Of a DNA stretch of 64,000 nt, positions 31,615-39,744 are shown in pieces. Each line of letters begins with the position of its first letter. The first letter of the stretch is position 1. The position numbers and the translations under genes were made by a program. The stretch is from Amycolatopsis sp. (GTDB lineage: Bacteria; Actinomycetota; Actinomycetes; Mycobacteriales; Pseudonocardiaceae). The notes beneath the pieces were generated by a model. That model did not search any database. It was not told the DNA's origin and saw nothing but the letters and a program-made list of their open reading frames with translations. Where the stretch lies: assembly GCF_025464955.1 (NCBI RefSeq), contig NZ_JAODNM010000124.1, positions 310,001-374,000 of the forward strand, read 5' to 3'.

Positions 31615-32028
31615 CTACTCGGTGTCGAACTCGGGGTAGACGTCCACGATCACCGGCGCGACCGGTGACAGGTAGGTGTCGGCGAGCTCGGTGACCTGTC
31701 CCCTGGCCATGCGGTGGACGCGGAACTCGTTGTCGTGCTGGAGGTCCTGGTCGTCCCAGACGTGCAGCAGCCCGTAGGAGCCCGGCGCGAGCGTGCCGAC
31801 CCTGGTGAACAGCTCGAGCAGCTCCGGAGCCATGACTGCGCCGTGCTTGTCCATCCCGGCGAAGTGCAGCATGGGCACCCCGTTGGCCCAGCGCAGGTCG
31901 ACCAGGTCGATATCCCCGAAGTCGCGCACCGCCCGCCGCACCCGCTCGACGATGCGATCGAGCAGTGCGGTCTCGTCGTCATCGGCCGCCGAAACGCCGA
32001 TCGTCACCCAGCCGTGGTATTCGAACAC
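31615..32028 (-). CDS. Imm7-like immunity protein
   Basis: This 137-residue protein begins with MFEYHGWVTIGVS, the conserved N-terminus of the Imm7 immunity family. RDFGDIDLVDLRWANGVPML, LAPGSYGLLHVWDDQD and NEFRVHRMARGQV also fit that family. Imm7 proteins neutralise toxins delivered by polymorphic toxin or type VII-like systems. No such toxin gene is adjacent, so this looks like an orphan immunity gene. It heads a run of small genes of similar character on the same strand. Confidence 0.65.
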   Translation of the reverse strand: MFEYHGWVTIGVSAADDDETALLDRIVERVRRAVRDFGDIDLVDLRWANGVPMLHFAGMDKHGAVMAPELLELFTRVGTLAPGSYGLLHVWDDQDLQHDNEFRVHRMARGQVTELADTYLSPVAPVIVDVYPEFDTE

Positions 32029-32056
32029 GCCGTGAGCCTAGGTCCAGCGGTTTTCC

Positions 32057-32587
32057 TCAGACGAGCGCGGTGCCGTTGCGGCGCAGAACCGTCTTCAACA
32101 CGCCATCGCCGTGCCTCGAAACGGCGTCGATAAGACCTTCGCCGAACACGCACAGGGAACGCTCCCACGGGTGCCCGAGCGTGCCGAACCTGAAGTCCTG
32201 CGCCAAGAACAGGTGATAGTCGCCCTTGGGGAAGACCGGCACCGGCCAGCCTTGGTCCTCGCCGACGCGGTGCGGCCAGAAGCGGTAGGACTGGTGTTGC
32301 CAGTGCAGCGCCCAGACCCATTCGTCCGGCTCCACACAGTCACGGAGTGCTTGCAGGGAGATACCGGCGACCTGCGCCTCGTCGACCGCGTACGGGCCGA
32401 GCCGGAATTCGGCCGACGACCGGTCCAGACCACCCGGGGACAGGTCCCAGGTGACCGAAGGCTCCGGCTCGCGGAAACCCGGCCAGGCATGCGAATAAGT
32501 ACTCGGCGAGAAGCCCAGGACGTCGTAGACCCAGTACCACGCGGGTTCGTCGGCGACTCTGGACAGCGCTTCCCAAGCAGGGTTCAC
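32057..32587 (-). CDS. DUF2716-like protein
   Basis: This 176-residue soluble protein resembles DUF2716: WYWVYDVLGFSPSTY, HAWPGFREPEPSVTWDLSP and VWALHWQHQSYRFWP, then GDYHLFLAQDFRFGTLGHPW, which ends in the conserved GHPW. The family often occurs as a possible immunity or toxin-associated protein. GTG 32587 is chosen since GAGG lies 6 bases upstream; TTG 32599 is in frame but has no ribosome site. It lies 28 bases upstream of the Imm7-like gene. Confidence 0.7.
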   Translation of the reverse strand: MNPAWEALSRVADEPAWYWVYDVLGFSPSTYSHAWPGFREPEPSVTWDLSPGGLDRSSAEFRLGPYAVDEAQVAGISLQALRDCVEPDEWVWALHWQHQSYRFWPHRVGEDQGWPVPVFPKGDYHLFLAQDFRFGTLGHPWERSLCVFGEGLIDAVSRHGDGVLKTVLRRNGTALV

Positions 32588-32595
32588 GATCGACC

Positions 32596-32727
32596 TCAAA
32601 GGTTCGGGCCGGCTAAGACCAGGAAAGTTTCATGTTCGGTGCCGGAGTTGTCCAGTCGAGTCTCCGCTCGTGGCAAAAACGTGTCCCGACAGGCCCACAC
32701 GACTCCACCGCCGACCTTGATCAGCAT
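32596..32727 (-). pseudogene. Short ORF / C-terminal remnant
   Basis: A 43-codon frame starts at ATG 32727 and ends just before the DUF2716-like gene. The product is mostly soluble, with VVWACRDTFLPRAETRLDN and GTEHETFLVLAGPNL. It has no ribosome site. Upstream, the open frame continues into sequence with no coding look. It may be the tail of a lost gene in the islet, or a non-coding ORF. Confidence 0.3.
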
Positions 32728-32816
32728 CGCGGGCGACGCCGTTGAGCTGCGAGGCGAGCGGAAACGCCTTACGTGCCAACGGCATCCTCGCCCACCCGAC
32801 GCCTCCAGCTGCCCCG

Positions 32817-33212
32817 TCAGCTGCGCTGCGCCATCAGCGGCCGGTCGAGCTGCGGGTCGTAACCCTCCCGGCCCGTTTCGGCCTCCACGACCTCGGCGAG
32901 CGCGTAGACGAACACCATGGTCTTGGTCGAAGCACCCTGGTGCCAGTAGGGCACGGTGATGGTGAGCTCGTTGGAGAAGGCACTCAACTGGATGCCGGTC
33001 GGCGCGTGGGTGAGCTCGAGGGACTCGTCGGTGACGCTCTCTTCGACCTCGCCGAGGATCTCCTTGGCCTTGGCCACGATGCGCCCCCACGCATCGGAAG
33101 TTTCGGGGGACAGCGGCGCGTCGGCGCCGGCTTCCTCCTCGTCGAGGGCCTCGATGGCGTCTTCCCACGACTGGCCGGGCTCGCGGTAGAGGAAATTGAG
33201 GTCGTAACTCAT
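32817..33212 (-). CDS. Small acidic protein of unknown function
   Basis: This 131-residue soluble acidic protein begins MSYDLNFLYREPGQSWEDAI and contains SDAWGRIVAKAKEILGEVEE, LELTHAPTGIQLSAFSNELT and VPYWHQGASTKTMVFVYALA. Proteins with the MSYDLNF start and a W/P-rich body recur near polymorphic-toxin immunity genes, but no family is assigned. Together with the Imm7-like and DUF2716-like genes it forms a small islet on the minus strand. Confidence 0.65.
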   Translation of the reverse strand: MSYDLNFLYREPGQSWEDAIEALDEEEAGADAPLSPETSDAWGRIVAKAKEILGEVEESVTDESLELTHAPTGIQLSAFSNELTITVPYWHQGASTKTMVFVYALAEVVEAETGREGYDPQLDRPLMAQRS

Positions 33213-33349
33213 CCCGCACACGCTAGCGATGCTCGCAAGCGGCTCCTAGGCGGTATGCGTTGTGAGCCATATTCGCCGCTTTCCGCAGGCCACAGGTCGG
33301 GAAACCAATGGCCCCATCGCTGGCTCTTGCCTCAACACCAGCAGGAGAC

Positions 33350-33365
33350 GTACAGTATTCTGTAC
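33350..33365. promoter_or_regulatory. YefM-YoeB operator palindrome
   Basis: GTACAGTATTCTGTAC is an inverted repeat of GTACAG around TATT, ending in the TGTAC core recognised by YefM in other bacteria. It lies 19 bases before the yefM start, placed for autorepression by the antitoxin or the toxin-antitoxin complex. Confidence 0.75.
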
Positions 33366-33383
33366 AACGAAGCGAGGGTGTCA

Positions 33384-33635
33384 GTGAAAACCATGAGCTA
33401 CTCCGAGTCTCGCGCAAACTACGCCGAGACACTCGACTCAGTGGTCAACGATCGCGAAGAGGTCGTGATCACCCGCGCCGGGCATGAACCCGTGGTGATC
33501 GTTTCGCTTGACGACTACCAATCACTGAAGGAAACCGCCTACCTGCTTCGCAGCCCTGAGAACGCGCGGCGGCTGATCACCGCCATCGAGCGGCTGGAGT
33601 CCGGCGGCGGGACACAGCACGAACTCGCCGAATGA
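33384..33635 (+). CDS. yefM: YefM/Phd-family antitoxin
   Basis: This 83-residue antitoxin starts MKTMSYSESRANYAETLDSV, the DNA-binding N-terminus of YefM. It continues EEVVITRAGHEPVVIVSLDD and AYLLRSPENARRLITAIERL, the latter almost unchanged from the E. coli protein and part of the toxin-wrapping tail. GTG 33384 (GAGGG 5 bases upstream) gives the family N-terminus; ATG 33393 is within it. It overlaps yoeB by ATGA, and a GTACAG palindrome lies upstream. Confidence 0.93.
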   Translation: MKTMSYSESRANYAETLDSVVNDREEVVITRAGHEPVVIVSLDDYQSLKETAYLLRSPENARRLITAIERLESGGGTQHELAE

Positions 33636-33892
33636 AACTGGTCTGGGACGCACACGCCTCGGATGACTACCTCTGGTGGCAGACCGAGGATCGAAAAATT
33701 CTCAAGCGGATCAACGAATTGATCAAGGATGTCAGGCGCAACGGCAACGAAGGAATCGGCAAACCCGAGCCGTTGAAACACGGTTTCCAGAGCTACTGGT
33801 CGCGTCGGATCACCGACGAGCATCGGCTCGTCTACAAGATCGCGGACGACGAGCTCCGAATCGCCGCTTGCCGCTACCACTACGGCAAATAG
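33632..33892 (+). CDS. yoeB: Txe/YoeB-family mRNA interferase toxin
   Basis: This 86-residue ribosome-dependent mRNA endonuclease is nearly collinear with E. coli YoeB: WWQTEDRKILKRINELIKDV, GKPEPLKHGF, YWSRRITDEHRLVYKI, and the tail AACRYHYGK. The catalytic residues Glu46, Arg65, His83 and Tyr84 are at the same positions as in E. coli, so it is probably active. Translation is coupled to the antitoxin (ATGA at 33632-33635). Confidence 0.95.
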   Translation: MKLVWDAHASDDYLWWQTEDRKILKRINELIKDVRRNGNEGIGKPEPLKHGFQSYWSRRITDEHRLVYKIADDELRIAACRYHYGK

Positions 33893-34012
33893 TGGTAGCG
33901 GCACGAGCGGTCAACGCGACATAAGTCGACGCCGCGGATCTGAAGCGGACGTCACCGCCACCCATAAGGGGCATGTAACACTGGGGCCTCACACGGGGCA
34001 AGGGGTTCCACG

Positions 34013-35191
34013 ATGAGCTGGCAGGACGACCTACGTCGGCTGGACGACGAGCTGGCCAACGGCCGGCTTACGCACGAAACGCATCGCAAACTGCGCGACG
34101 AGCTGTTGGCGTCCGTCTCCGGTGGCAGCGCTGCTTCACCGGTCGTATCGCCGCTCCGCCGGCCGACAGCCCAGCCCCCTCAGCAGTGGCAGAGCACCTA
34201 CCCCCAGCCTGCCCAGGTACCGGTACCTTCCGCGCCTCCGCGGCCCGCCCCTCCGGTTCCGTCGGCACCACCCGCCCAGCAGACAACGCCGCTACCGCAC
34301 CCACCCGCACCCCCGCCGGAGCCCGCGCCTCGGGCCAGTGCGGCGTCACTCCTGTCCACCAAACGGCAGACGACCGCGCCGAGCCCCGCGGACCACCGCG
34401 CCACGGACTCCATGCCGTACCCGCGGCGGGACACCAGCGCCTTGCCGACCCCGCCTCCCCTGCGGCCGCGGTACACAGCGGCGCCTGCCGAGTCCGCGCG
34501 GGAGTTCCCGCCGGACAACCCGTTTCCGAGCGCCCGCAAGGACCGCCGCAAGCCGACGTGGCTGTTCCTGGCACTGGGCGTGCTGCTCGTCCTCGCGCTC
34601 ATCATCGCCGGGACGTGGTGGGTGGGCCGCAGTTCGAACACCGTCGCCGCTCCGCCTTCCCGGTCCGCGACCGTCCCCAACGGCGCACCGGCGCCCGTCC
34701 AGGGCACCACCGGGACTCCCGCACCGACTGCCTCGTTGGAAGACCGGCTACCAGCCCTGCCGGGAACGCCGTCGGTCAACAACTCGACGATGTCGCTTGC
34801 CAAGGGCGCCGAGCTCAACTTGTACCCACAGGCATCGGTGCAGACGTTCACCGACGACGGCGCCACCGAGGTGGTCTGCCGAGCCTCCAGTGACGGCGCG
34901 GACGCCTACTTCGTCCTCGCGTTTCCGACGAAGTCCGCGGCGAACGCGCAAGCCATCGTGTCCTACCTGGGGCAGGGAGCGTTGAGCGGTGGCTACGCCA
35001 AGACGTCGGACAGCCGGTTCACCGTGCTCGGCGACAAGGCCGGCCGTTCGATGAAGGGCACCTGGTACGTCTCGGGCACCGTCGCGATCACCCTGTGGGT
35101 CTCACAACCCGCCGGCGGGGACAAGGCGGCACTGGCGGACAAGTTCGACCGGACACTCTCAGCCCTGCAGCTGAAGCTCCCGCTGGGGTGA
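34013..35191 (+). CDS. SHOCT-like N-terminus, Pro-rich linker, single-span membrane protein (paralog 1)
   Basis: This 392-residue protein has three parts. The short N-terminal helical domain MSWQDDLRRLDDELANGRLT (SHOCT-like) is followed by about 140 residues rich in Pro, Gln and Ser, probably disordered. The single transmembrane helix (TWLFLALGVLLVLALIIAGT, about 183-203) leads to an extracytoplasmic domain (about 240-392) with QASVQTFTDDGATEVVC, AYFVLAFPTKSAANAQAIVS and GTVAITLWVSQPAGGDKAAL. A second copy of this architecture lies at 41995-43248. The function is unknown. Its last 33 bases overlap the convergent acyltransferase gene. Confidence 0.75.
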   Translation: MSWQDDLRRLDDELANGRLTHETHRKLRDELLASVSGGSAASPVVSPLRRPTAQPPQQWQSTYPQPAQVPVPSAPPRPAPPVPSAPPAQQTTPLPHPPAPPPEPAPRASAASLLSTKRQTTAPSPADHRATDSMPYPRRDTSALPTPPPLRPRYTAAPAESAREFPPDNPFPSARKDRRKPTWLFLALGVLLVLALIIAGTWWVGRSSNTVAAPPSRSATVPNGAPAPVQGTTGTPAPTASLEDRLPALPGTPSVNNSTMSLAKGAELNLYPQASVQTFTDDGATEVVCRASSDGADAYFVLAFPTKSAANAQAIVSYLGQGALSGGYAKTSDSRFTVLGDKAGRSMKGTWYVSGTVAITLWVSQPAGGDKAALADKFDRTLSALQLKLPLG

Positions 35192-36301
35192 GTTCACGGC
35201 GGGGCGTGATGGAGCGCCGCGCAAGTACTTGGTGAGCCGCTGGGTCGGCTTCTCGATGAACGTCCACGACAGGACACCGCACAGATAAGAGGCCGGAATC
35301 GCGATCGCGGCCAGCACCCACGGGTTCCGTACCCCGGCGGCGGCGATCAGCTGCTGAACCAGGAATCCCCAGAGGTACATGCCGTAGTTCCCCCGTATCC
35401 AGGCGCCGTCGCTGCTCAGCCGCTTGGGCCAGTGGTGCACCAGCACCAGCGAGCAGTACGTCACCATCACCGGCAGCAGGTACCGCATCCCGATCGGGGT
35501 GGTACGAAACTCGAACCAGCCGACGAGCAGGGCGAGGGCCGGCAGTCGCAGGAGCGGAATGCGGTCTCGCCAGGCGTAGAACACCATGCCGAGAATGAAC
35601 GGCACCATGAACGTGACGAGCGAACTCAGCGGAATCGCCAGCCACGAACCCACCGTGCCGCCATTGGCGACGGCGTCCCGGGTCAGGGTGTCGAGCACGA
35701 AAATGCCGCCGAGCAGCGGAATCAGGACCACCACCCGCGGCACGCCCACCGCGATGACCACACCGGCCACCAGCAGCAGCCCGTAACTGGCGAACTCCAT
35801 CGGCAATGTCCACAGCGAGCCGTTCACCGACCAGGGGTACGGGTTGCTCCAGAACACGCCGGGCAGGTTGTGCTGCATGAGCATTATGACCGACGAACCG
35901 ACCAGGTATCGCCAGGTCTGCGGATGGGACCAGTAAGCGGTCTGGGTCCAGCTGGTGAGCAGCGGACCGACGATGAACACCGTGACCATCAGGACGAACA
36001 GCAACGGGGGCAGGAGCCGCAGGAGCCGCCTGGCGCTGAACCGCCACCAGGACGGGTCACGGTCCCAACTACCGCTGACCTGGTAGCCACTCATCATGAA
36101 CAGCCCCGCCAGCGCCAGATCGCCCGGTGCGAGACCCCACGACCCGGGCAGCATGGGGACGCCCTGGCCGACGGCGATCGCCGAGCTGTGGTCGAAGATC
36201 ACCAACGCCGCGCAGATCAGCCGCAGCCAGCCCAGGCCGGCGGTGGGTCTCGCGTACTCCTTGGTGTTGCGCCAAGAAAGCAGCGCTCTTCGACCTGCCA
36301 C
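35159..36301 (-). CDS. Acyltransferase family 3 membrane protein (OafA/YrhL-like)
   Basis: This 380-residue polytopic O-acyltransferase transfers an acyl group, often acetyl, to sugars or lipids on the outer face of the membrane. It shows the family layout of about ten helices. The His of FDHSSAIAVGQG, GLFMMSGYQVSGSW, RRLLRLLPPLLFVLM, and VNGSLWTLPMEFASYGLLL are typical. LSWTFIEKPTQRL closes the domain. GTG 36301 is the start. It shares the region with glycosyl- and methyltransferases and an SGNH acetyltransferase, so surface-glycan acylation is likely. Its 3' end overlaps paralog 1. Confidence 0.9.
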   Translation of the reverse strand: MAGRRALLSWRNTKEYARPTAGLGWLRLICAALVIFDHSSAIAVGQGVPMLPGSWGLAPGDLALAGLFMMSGYQVSGSWDRDPSWWRFSARRLLRLLPPLLFVLMVTVFIVGPLLTSWTQTAYWSHPQTWRYLVGSSVIMLMQHNLPGVFWSNPYPWSVNGSLWTLPMEFASYGLLLVAGVVIAVGVPRVVVLIPLLGGIFVLDTLTRDAVANGGTVGSWLAIPLSSLVTFMVPFILGMVFYAWRDRIPLLRLPALALLVGWFEFRTTPIGMRYLLPVMVTYCSLVLVHHWPKRLSSDGAWIRGNYGMYLWGFLVQQLIAAAGVRNPWVLAAIAIPASYLCGVLSWTFIEKPTQRLTKYLRGAPSRPAVNSPQRELQLQG

Positions 36302-36399
36302 TCGACTGCCCCCAGTGCTGAATTGGTGCGGCCGATCGCGGCCGGTCTTGCCCGTGCGTCAGCGTACGGAACCGAACACGCCGAGGCTCGTGATCCCGG

Positions 36400-39300
36400 T
36401 TACTCCACCGGGTGGTGGGGCTGGGCACGCTCGAGCAGACCGGCCAAGGTGCGACCGGCTACCGCCGGGCCGAACTGGCTGTTCACGGCCTCTTTTCCGG
36501 CTGCGGAGAGCCGCAGCCAGAGCTTCTCGTCCCCGAGCAACTGAACGATCTGCTCGGCCAACTCCTCGCTTGTTTCGCCGAGCAGGACGTCCCGGCCGGG
36601 CTCGAGGTGCATGCCCTCGGCGGCCAGCGCCGTCGCGACCACCGGAACGCCGTGGCACAGGCTCTCCCCGACCTTGCCCTTGACGCCCGCGCCGAACCGC
36701 AAGGGCGCGACGACAACCTGCGCACCGCGGTAGACGGGCGCGAGGTCGGCGACCCAGCCGTGCACGAGCACGCCGTCGCCGGCCAGTTCGAGCACTTCGG
36801 CCGGCGGGTTGCTGCCCACGATGTGCGCGACCGCGTCCGGACGGCGGCGACGGACCAGCGGCATGATCTCCCGCGCGAGCCACTTCGCGGCGTCCCGGTT
36901 CGGCACGTGATCGAAGCTGCCGACGAACAGCAGGCCGGCGCGTCCGTCCGGCAGTGCCCGGCCGCCGTCCGCGCTGTGCACGTTGGACAGCACCTCGACC
37001 CGGGCCGCGGGAACCAGCTCGGCCAGCAGGTCGCGTTCCACCTCGGACACCGTGAAGGTGACGTCGGTGGTCCTGACCAGTCCGAGTTCCTGCTCCCGCA
37101 GCACTTCGGCGCGTCGGCGCAGCGTGGTCTCCGGCACGGTCTCCCCCAGGCTTCCGGCAAGGTCCGCCTGCCTGCCCAGCCGGAGGAAGTGCAGGTCGAC
37201 CGTGTCGTAGGCGACCACACAGCTCGGCGCGTGTTCGCGGATCTGCTCCAGCAGCTGGAGCGCGACATGTGGCCGCGAAAGCACTGCCACCCGCAGTTCG
37301 GCGCCCGCCTCACGCAGGAACTCGGCCTGCTCCCCGGCTCCGCCGACCACGGTCACCCCGGTGTTGTGCAGCCAGCTGGTGTAGCGCTCCGGGAGCGCGT
37401 TGTTCAGCGGGAAGAACACGACTCGCTCCCCCTGGGCGACGAGCAGCTCGAGGATGCGCGCCATCCGCACCGAGCCCGAATCCTCGTCGGTCCTGGGTAC
37501 CTGGTGATCGACGACGAGCACCAGACCACCGCGGTGAGCGTCCTTCGTCCGCTGCCGGCCGAGCCAAAGGTTGCCAGTGCTCGCTTCGGGCAGGTGATCG
37601 GCGAGCTGGACCGCCCATTTGTCGACAAAAACGGCCCGGTTGAGCTCCTGGTGGCGTTTGACGCCGGACGAAACGTCAGTGCCGTTGGTGATGCCTTCGT
37701 GGTGCACGACGACGGACTCCGGCTGGACCATCGTGCGGTAGCCCGCCGCCCGGACCGCGAACGCCAGGTCCGTGTCCTCGTAGTACGCGGGCGCGAACCG
37801 CTGGTCGAAGCCACCGATCTGGTCGAACAGGTCGTGCCGGACCAGCAGTGCGGCACCGGAGCAGTAGTCGACCTCGCGCAGCGTCCGGTAAACGGGGTTG
37901 TCCGGCGACTGGTGGCGACCGTAGTTCCAGCCGGTGCCGTCGGCCCAGATGATCCCGCCGCACTCCTGCAGGCGCCCGTCCGGATAGACCAGCTTGGAGC
38001 CGACGAGTCCGACGTCTTGCCGCGTCTCGACGACGTCGACCAGCGTGTCCAGCCAGCCCTGCCGAACTTCGGTGTCGTTGTTCAGGAACATCACCAGCTC
38101 GCCACGCGCGTTCTCGGCGCCGAGGTTGCAGGCGCCGACGAACCCGAGGTTGCGCGGGGCGCGCACCAGGCGGACGCCCGCGCAGGCGGTGACCCGGTCC
38201 GCGGAGTCGTCCGGCGACGCGTCGTCGACCACGACGACCTCGAACGGCGTCGACGGCAGGTTGATCTCGATGGACTCCAGGCACTGGCGGGTGTACGCCC
38301 AGTTGCCGTAGGTCGGAATGACCACGCTGACGATCGGGGCGTCGCTGGTGGTGACCGCGATCGGCCCCGGCACGGCGGGAGCCCCGGGAACGACACCGGT
38401 GGGACGCCGGAACGCCATTTCGAGCGCGTCCCGGCGCTGGGTGCCGCGGGGAGCCAGGCGCTCGACCGTGGAACGGTATCGGCCGATCACGCGCTGCGCG
38501 AGCGCGGACATCTCCGCGCGGAGTTTCGCGTTTTCCGCACCGAGTTCGTGAGCCGACCGCGTCAGCCGGGCGTTGTTGTCCGACAGCCAGGTCAACCGGG
38601 CGGCGTCGTGCTCCGCCTTGCGACGCGACTGGTCCAGTTCGTCGGCGATCCCGGCCTGCTGCGCTTCCGCGCGTTCCGCCTGCACGATCGCGGCGTCCCG
38701 TTCGTCCGATATCCGGCGCTCGGCCGCGGTGGCCCGGGCCGCCACTTCACGGGCGCTCGCCAGCTCGCCTTCGACGCGCTGCACGGCAAGCTGCAAGCCC
38801 TCGATCTCGTCCGCGCGGGCTTGGCCGGTCTCGGCCACCAGGGTCAGTACGGGGTCGACGAGCACCGAGCTGTTCGGCAGCTCGAACGGGCGCGCGGACG
38901 CGACACCGACGAAGTAAGTGTGCGGCGCGCCGGCCGTCACGCCCCATTCCTCACCGGACTTGCGCAGTGAGTGCAGCTCGGCCGCGCCGGCTCCGCCATC
39001 GTGGATCAACGAGCCGACCGCGACGTTCTGCTTGAGCAGGGCGACATGCTCGAAGCTGGCGCTCAGCAGCTCACGAAAGTCGCTCTCGTACAGCTCACGC
39101 ACGTGGAACGGATTGTCGTTGCCGTGCTCGTGGGTGTACACGGCCACGTCGGGCGTGCTGCACAGGAACACGCCGCCCGGAGCGAGCCGGTGGCGGACCA
39201 GTTCCATCAACCGGTCCTGCTCGCTGATGTGTTCCACGGCTTCGAAGCAGGTGATGACGTCGAACGGCGCCTCGACGGCCAGTGCGTCCGGGTCGGTGAT

Positions 39301-39594
39301 CGAACCCGTCTCGAAGGCCAGGTGAGCCAGCGGGTAGCGGTTGCGCGCGTGCTCCACGGTCACCGGGTCGATCTCGAGGCCGACGACCGCGCTCGCCGTC
39401 GAAGCCAGCAGCGCGGCCCCGTAGCCCTCGCCGGACGCCAGGTCGAGGACGCGTTTGCCCTCGGCGAACCGGAGCGCGAACGCATAGCGGTGGAAGTGCT
39501 CGTAGATCACCTGGAGATCCGGCGCCCACGGCACGCAACGCTCGCCGGTCCACTCGATCAGCCGCTCGCCGGAAGGCCCCTCACCCATACCCAT
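36400..39594 (-). CDS. Methyltransferase - coiled coil - GT2 - GT4 multi-domain polypeptide
   Basis: This 1064-residue protein carries at least four modules. The first is an N-terminal SAM-dependent methyltransferase (about 1-230; KRVLDLASGEGYGAALLAST, FDVITCFEAVEHI, APGGVFLCSTPDV). A helical coiled-coil linker follows (about 255-390; IEGLQLAVQRVEGELASARE, RRISDERDAAIVQAERAEAQ). The family 2 glycosyltransferase spans about 415-640 (VSVVIPTYGNW, VVVVDDASPDDS, FLNNDTEVRQGWLD, APAYYEDTDLAF). The C-terminal GT4-like module lies at about 700-1060 (LLFVGSFDHVPNRDAAKWLA, PLRFGAGVKGKVGESLCHG, VPVVATALAAEGM). It should build and cap or methylate a polysaccharide chain. The ATG at 39594 is preferred; the frame is open further but covers the divergent methyltransferase. 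It faces that gene across 150 bases. Confidence 0.92.
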   Translation of the reverse strand: MGMGEGPSGERLIEWTGERCVPWAPDLQVIYEHFHRYAFALRFAEGKRVLDLASGEGYGAALLASTASAVVGLEIDPVTVEHARNRYPLAHLAFETGSITDPDALAVEAPFDVITCFEAVEHISEQDRLMELVRHRLAPGGVFLCSTPDVAVYTHEHGNDNPFHVRELYESDFRELLSASFEHVALLKQNVAVGSLIHDGGAGAAELHSLRKSGEEWGVTAGAPHTYFVGVASARPFELPNSSVLVDPVLTLVAETGQARADEIEGLQLAVQRVEGELASAREVAARATAAERRISDERDAAIVQAERAEAQQAGIADELDQSRRKAEHDAARLTWLSDNNARLTRSAHELGAENAKLRAEMSALAQRVIGRYRSTVERLAPRGTQRRDALEMAFRRPTGVVPGAPAVPGPIAVTTSDAPIVSVVIPTYGNWAYTRQCLESIEINLPSTPFEVVVVDDASPDDSADRVTACAGVRLVRAPRNLGFVGACNLGAENARGELVMFLNNDTEVRQGWLDTLVDVVETRQDVGLVGSKLVYPDGRLQECGGIIWADGTGWNYGRHQSPDNPVYRTLREVDYCSGAALLVRHDLFDQIGGFDQRFAPAYYEDTDLAFAVRAAGYRTMVQPESVVVHHEGITNGTDVSSGVKRHQELNRAVFVDKWAVQLADHLPEASTGNLWLGRQRTKDAHRGGLVLVVDHQVPRTDEDSGSVRMARILELLVAQGERVVFFPLNNALPERYTSWLHNTGVTVVGGAGEQAEFLREAGAELRVAVLSRPHVALQLLEQIREHAPSCVVAYDTVDLHFLRLGRQADLAGSLGETVPETTLRRRAEVLREQELGLVRTTDVTFTVSEVERDLLAELVPAARVEVLSNVHSADGGRALPDGRAGLLFVGSFDHVPNRDAAKWLAREIMPLVRRRRPDAVAHIVGSNPPAEVLELAGDGVLVHGWVADLAPVYRGAQVVVAPLRFGAGVKGKVGESLCHGVPVVATALAAEGMHLEPGRDVLLGETSEELAEQIVQLLGDEKLWLRLSAAGKEAVNSQFGPAVAGRTLAGLLERAQPHHPVE

Positions 39595-39744
39595 GACCGG
39601 CAGATTAGCGCCACCCCCGTCCACGATCGGGAACGCCTTCCCGTCCCGGCACCCGGCCGCCGGACCCGCCTCCTGATAATGGTGCGCGGCAGGGGCCGCG
39701 CCTGGGCTCGGACAACACTGTGGGGAACTCGCGCAAGGAGCGGC

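Noticed and set aside
36412..38970. 852-codon open frame on the plus strand opposite the MT-GT-GT gene
   Set aside because: It is an antisense shadow in high-GC DNA; the protein has no domain features, while the minus strand shows clear enzyme motifs.
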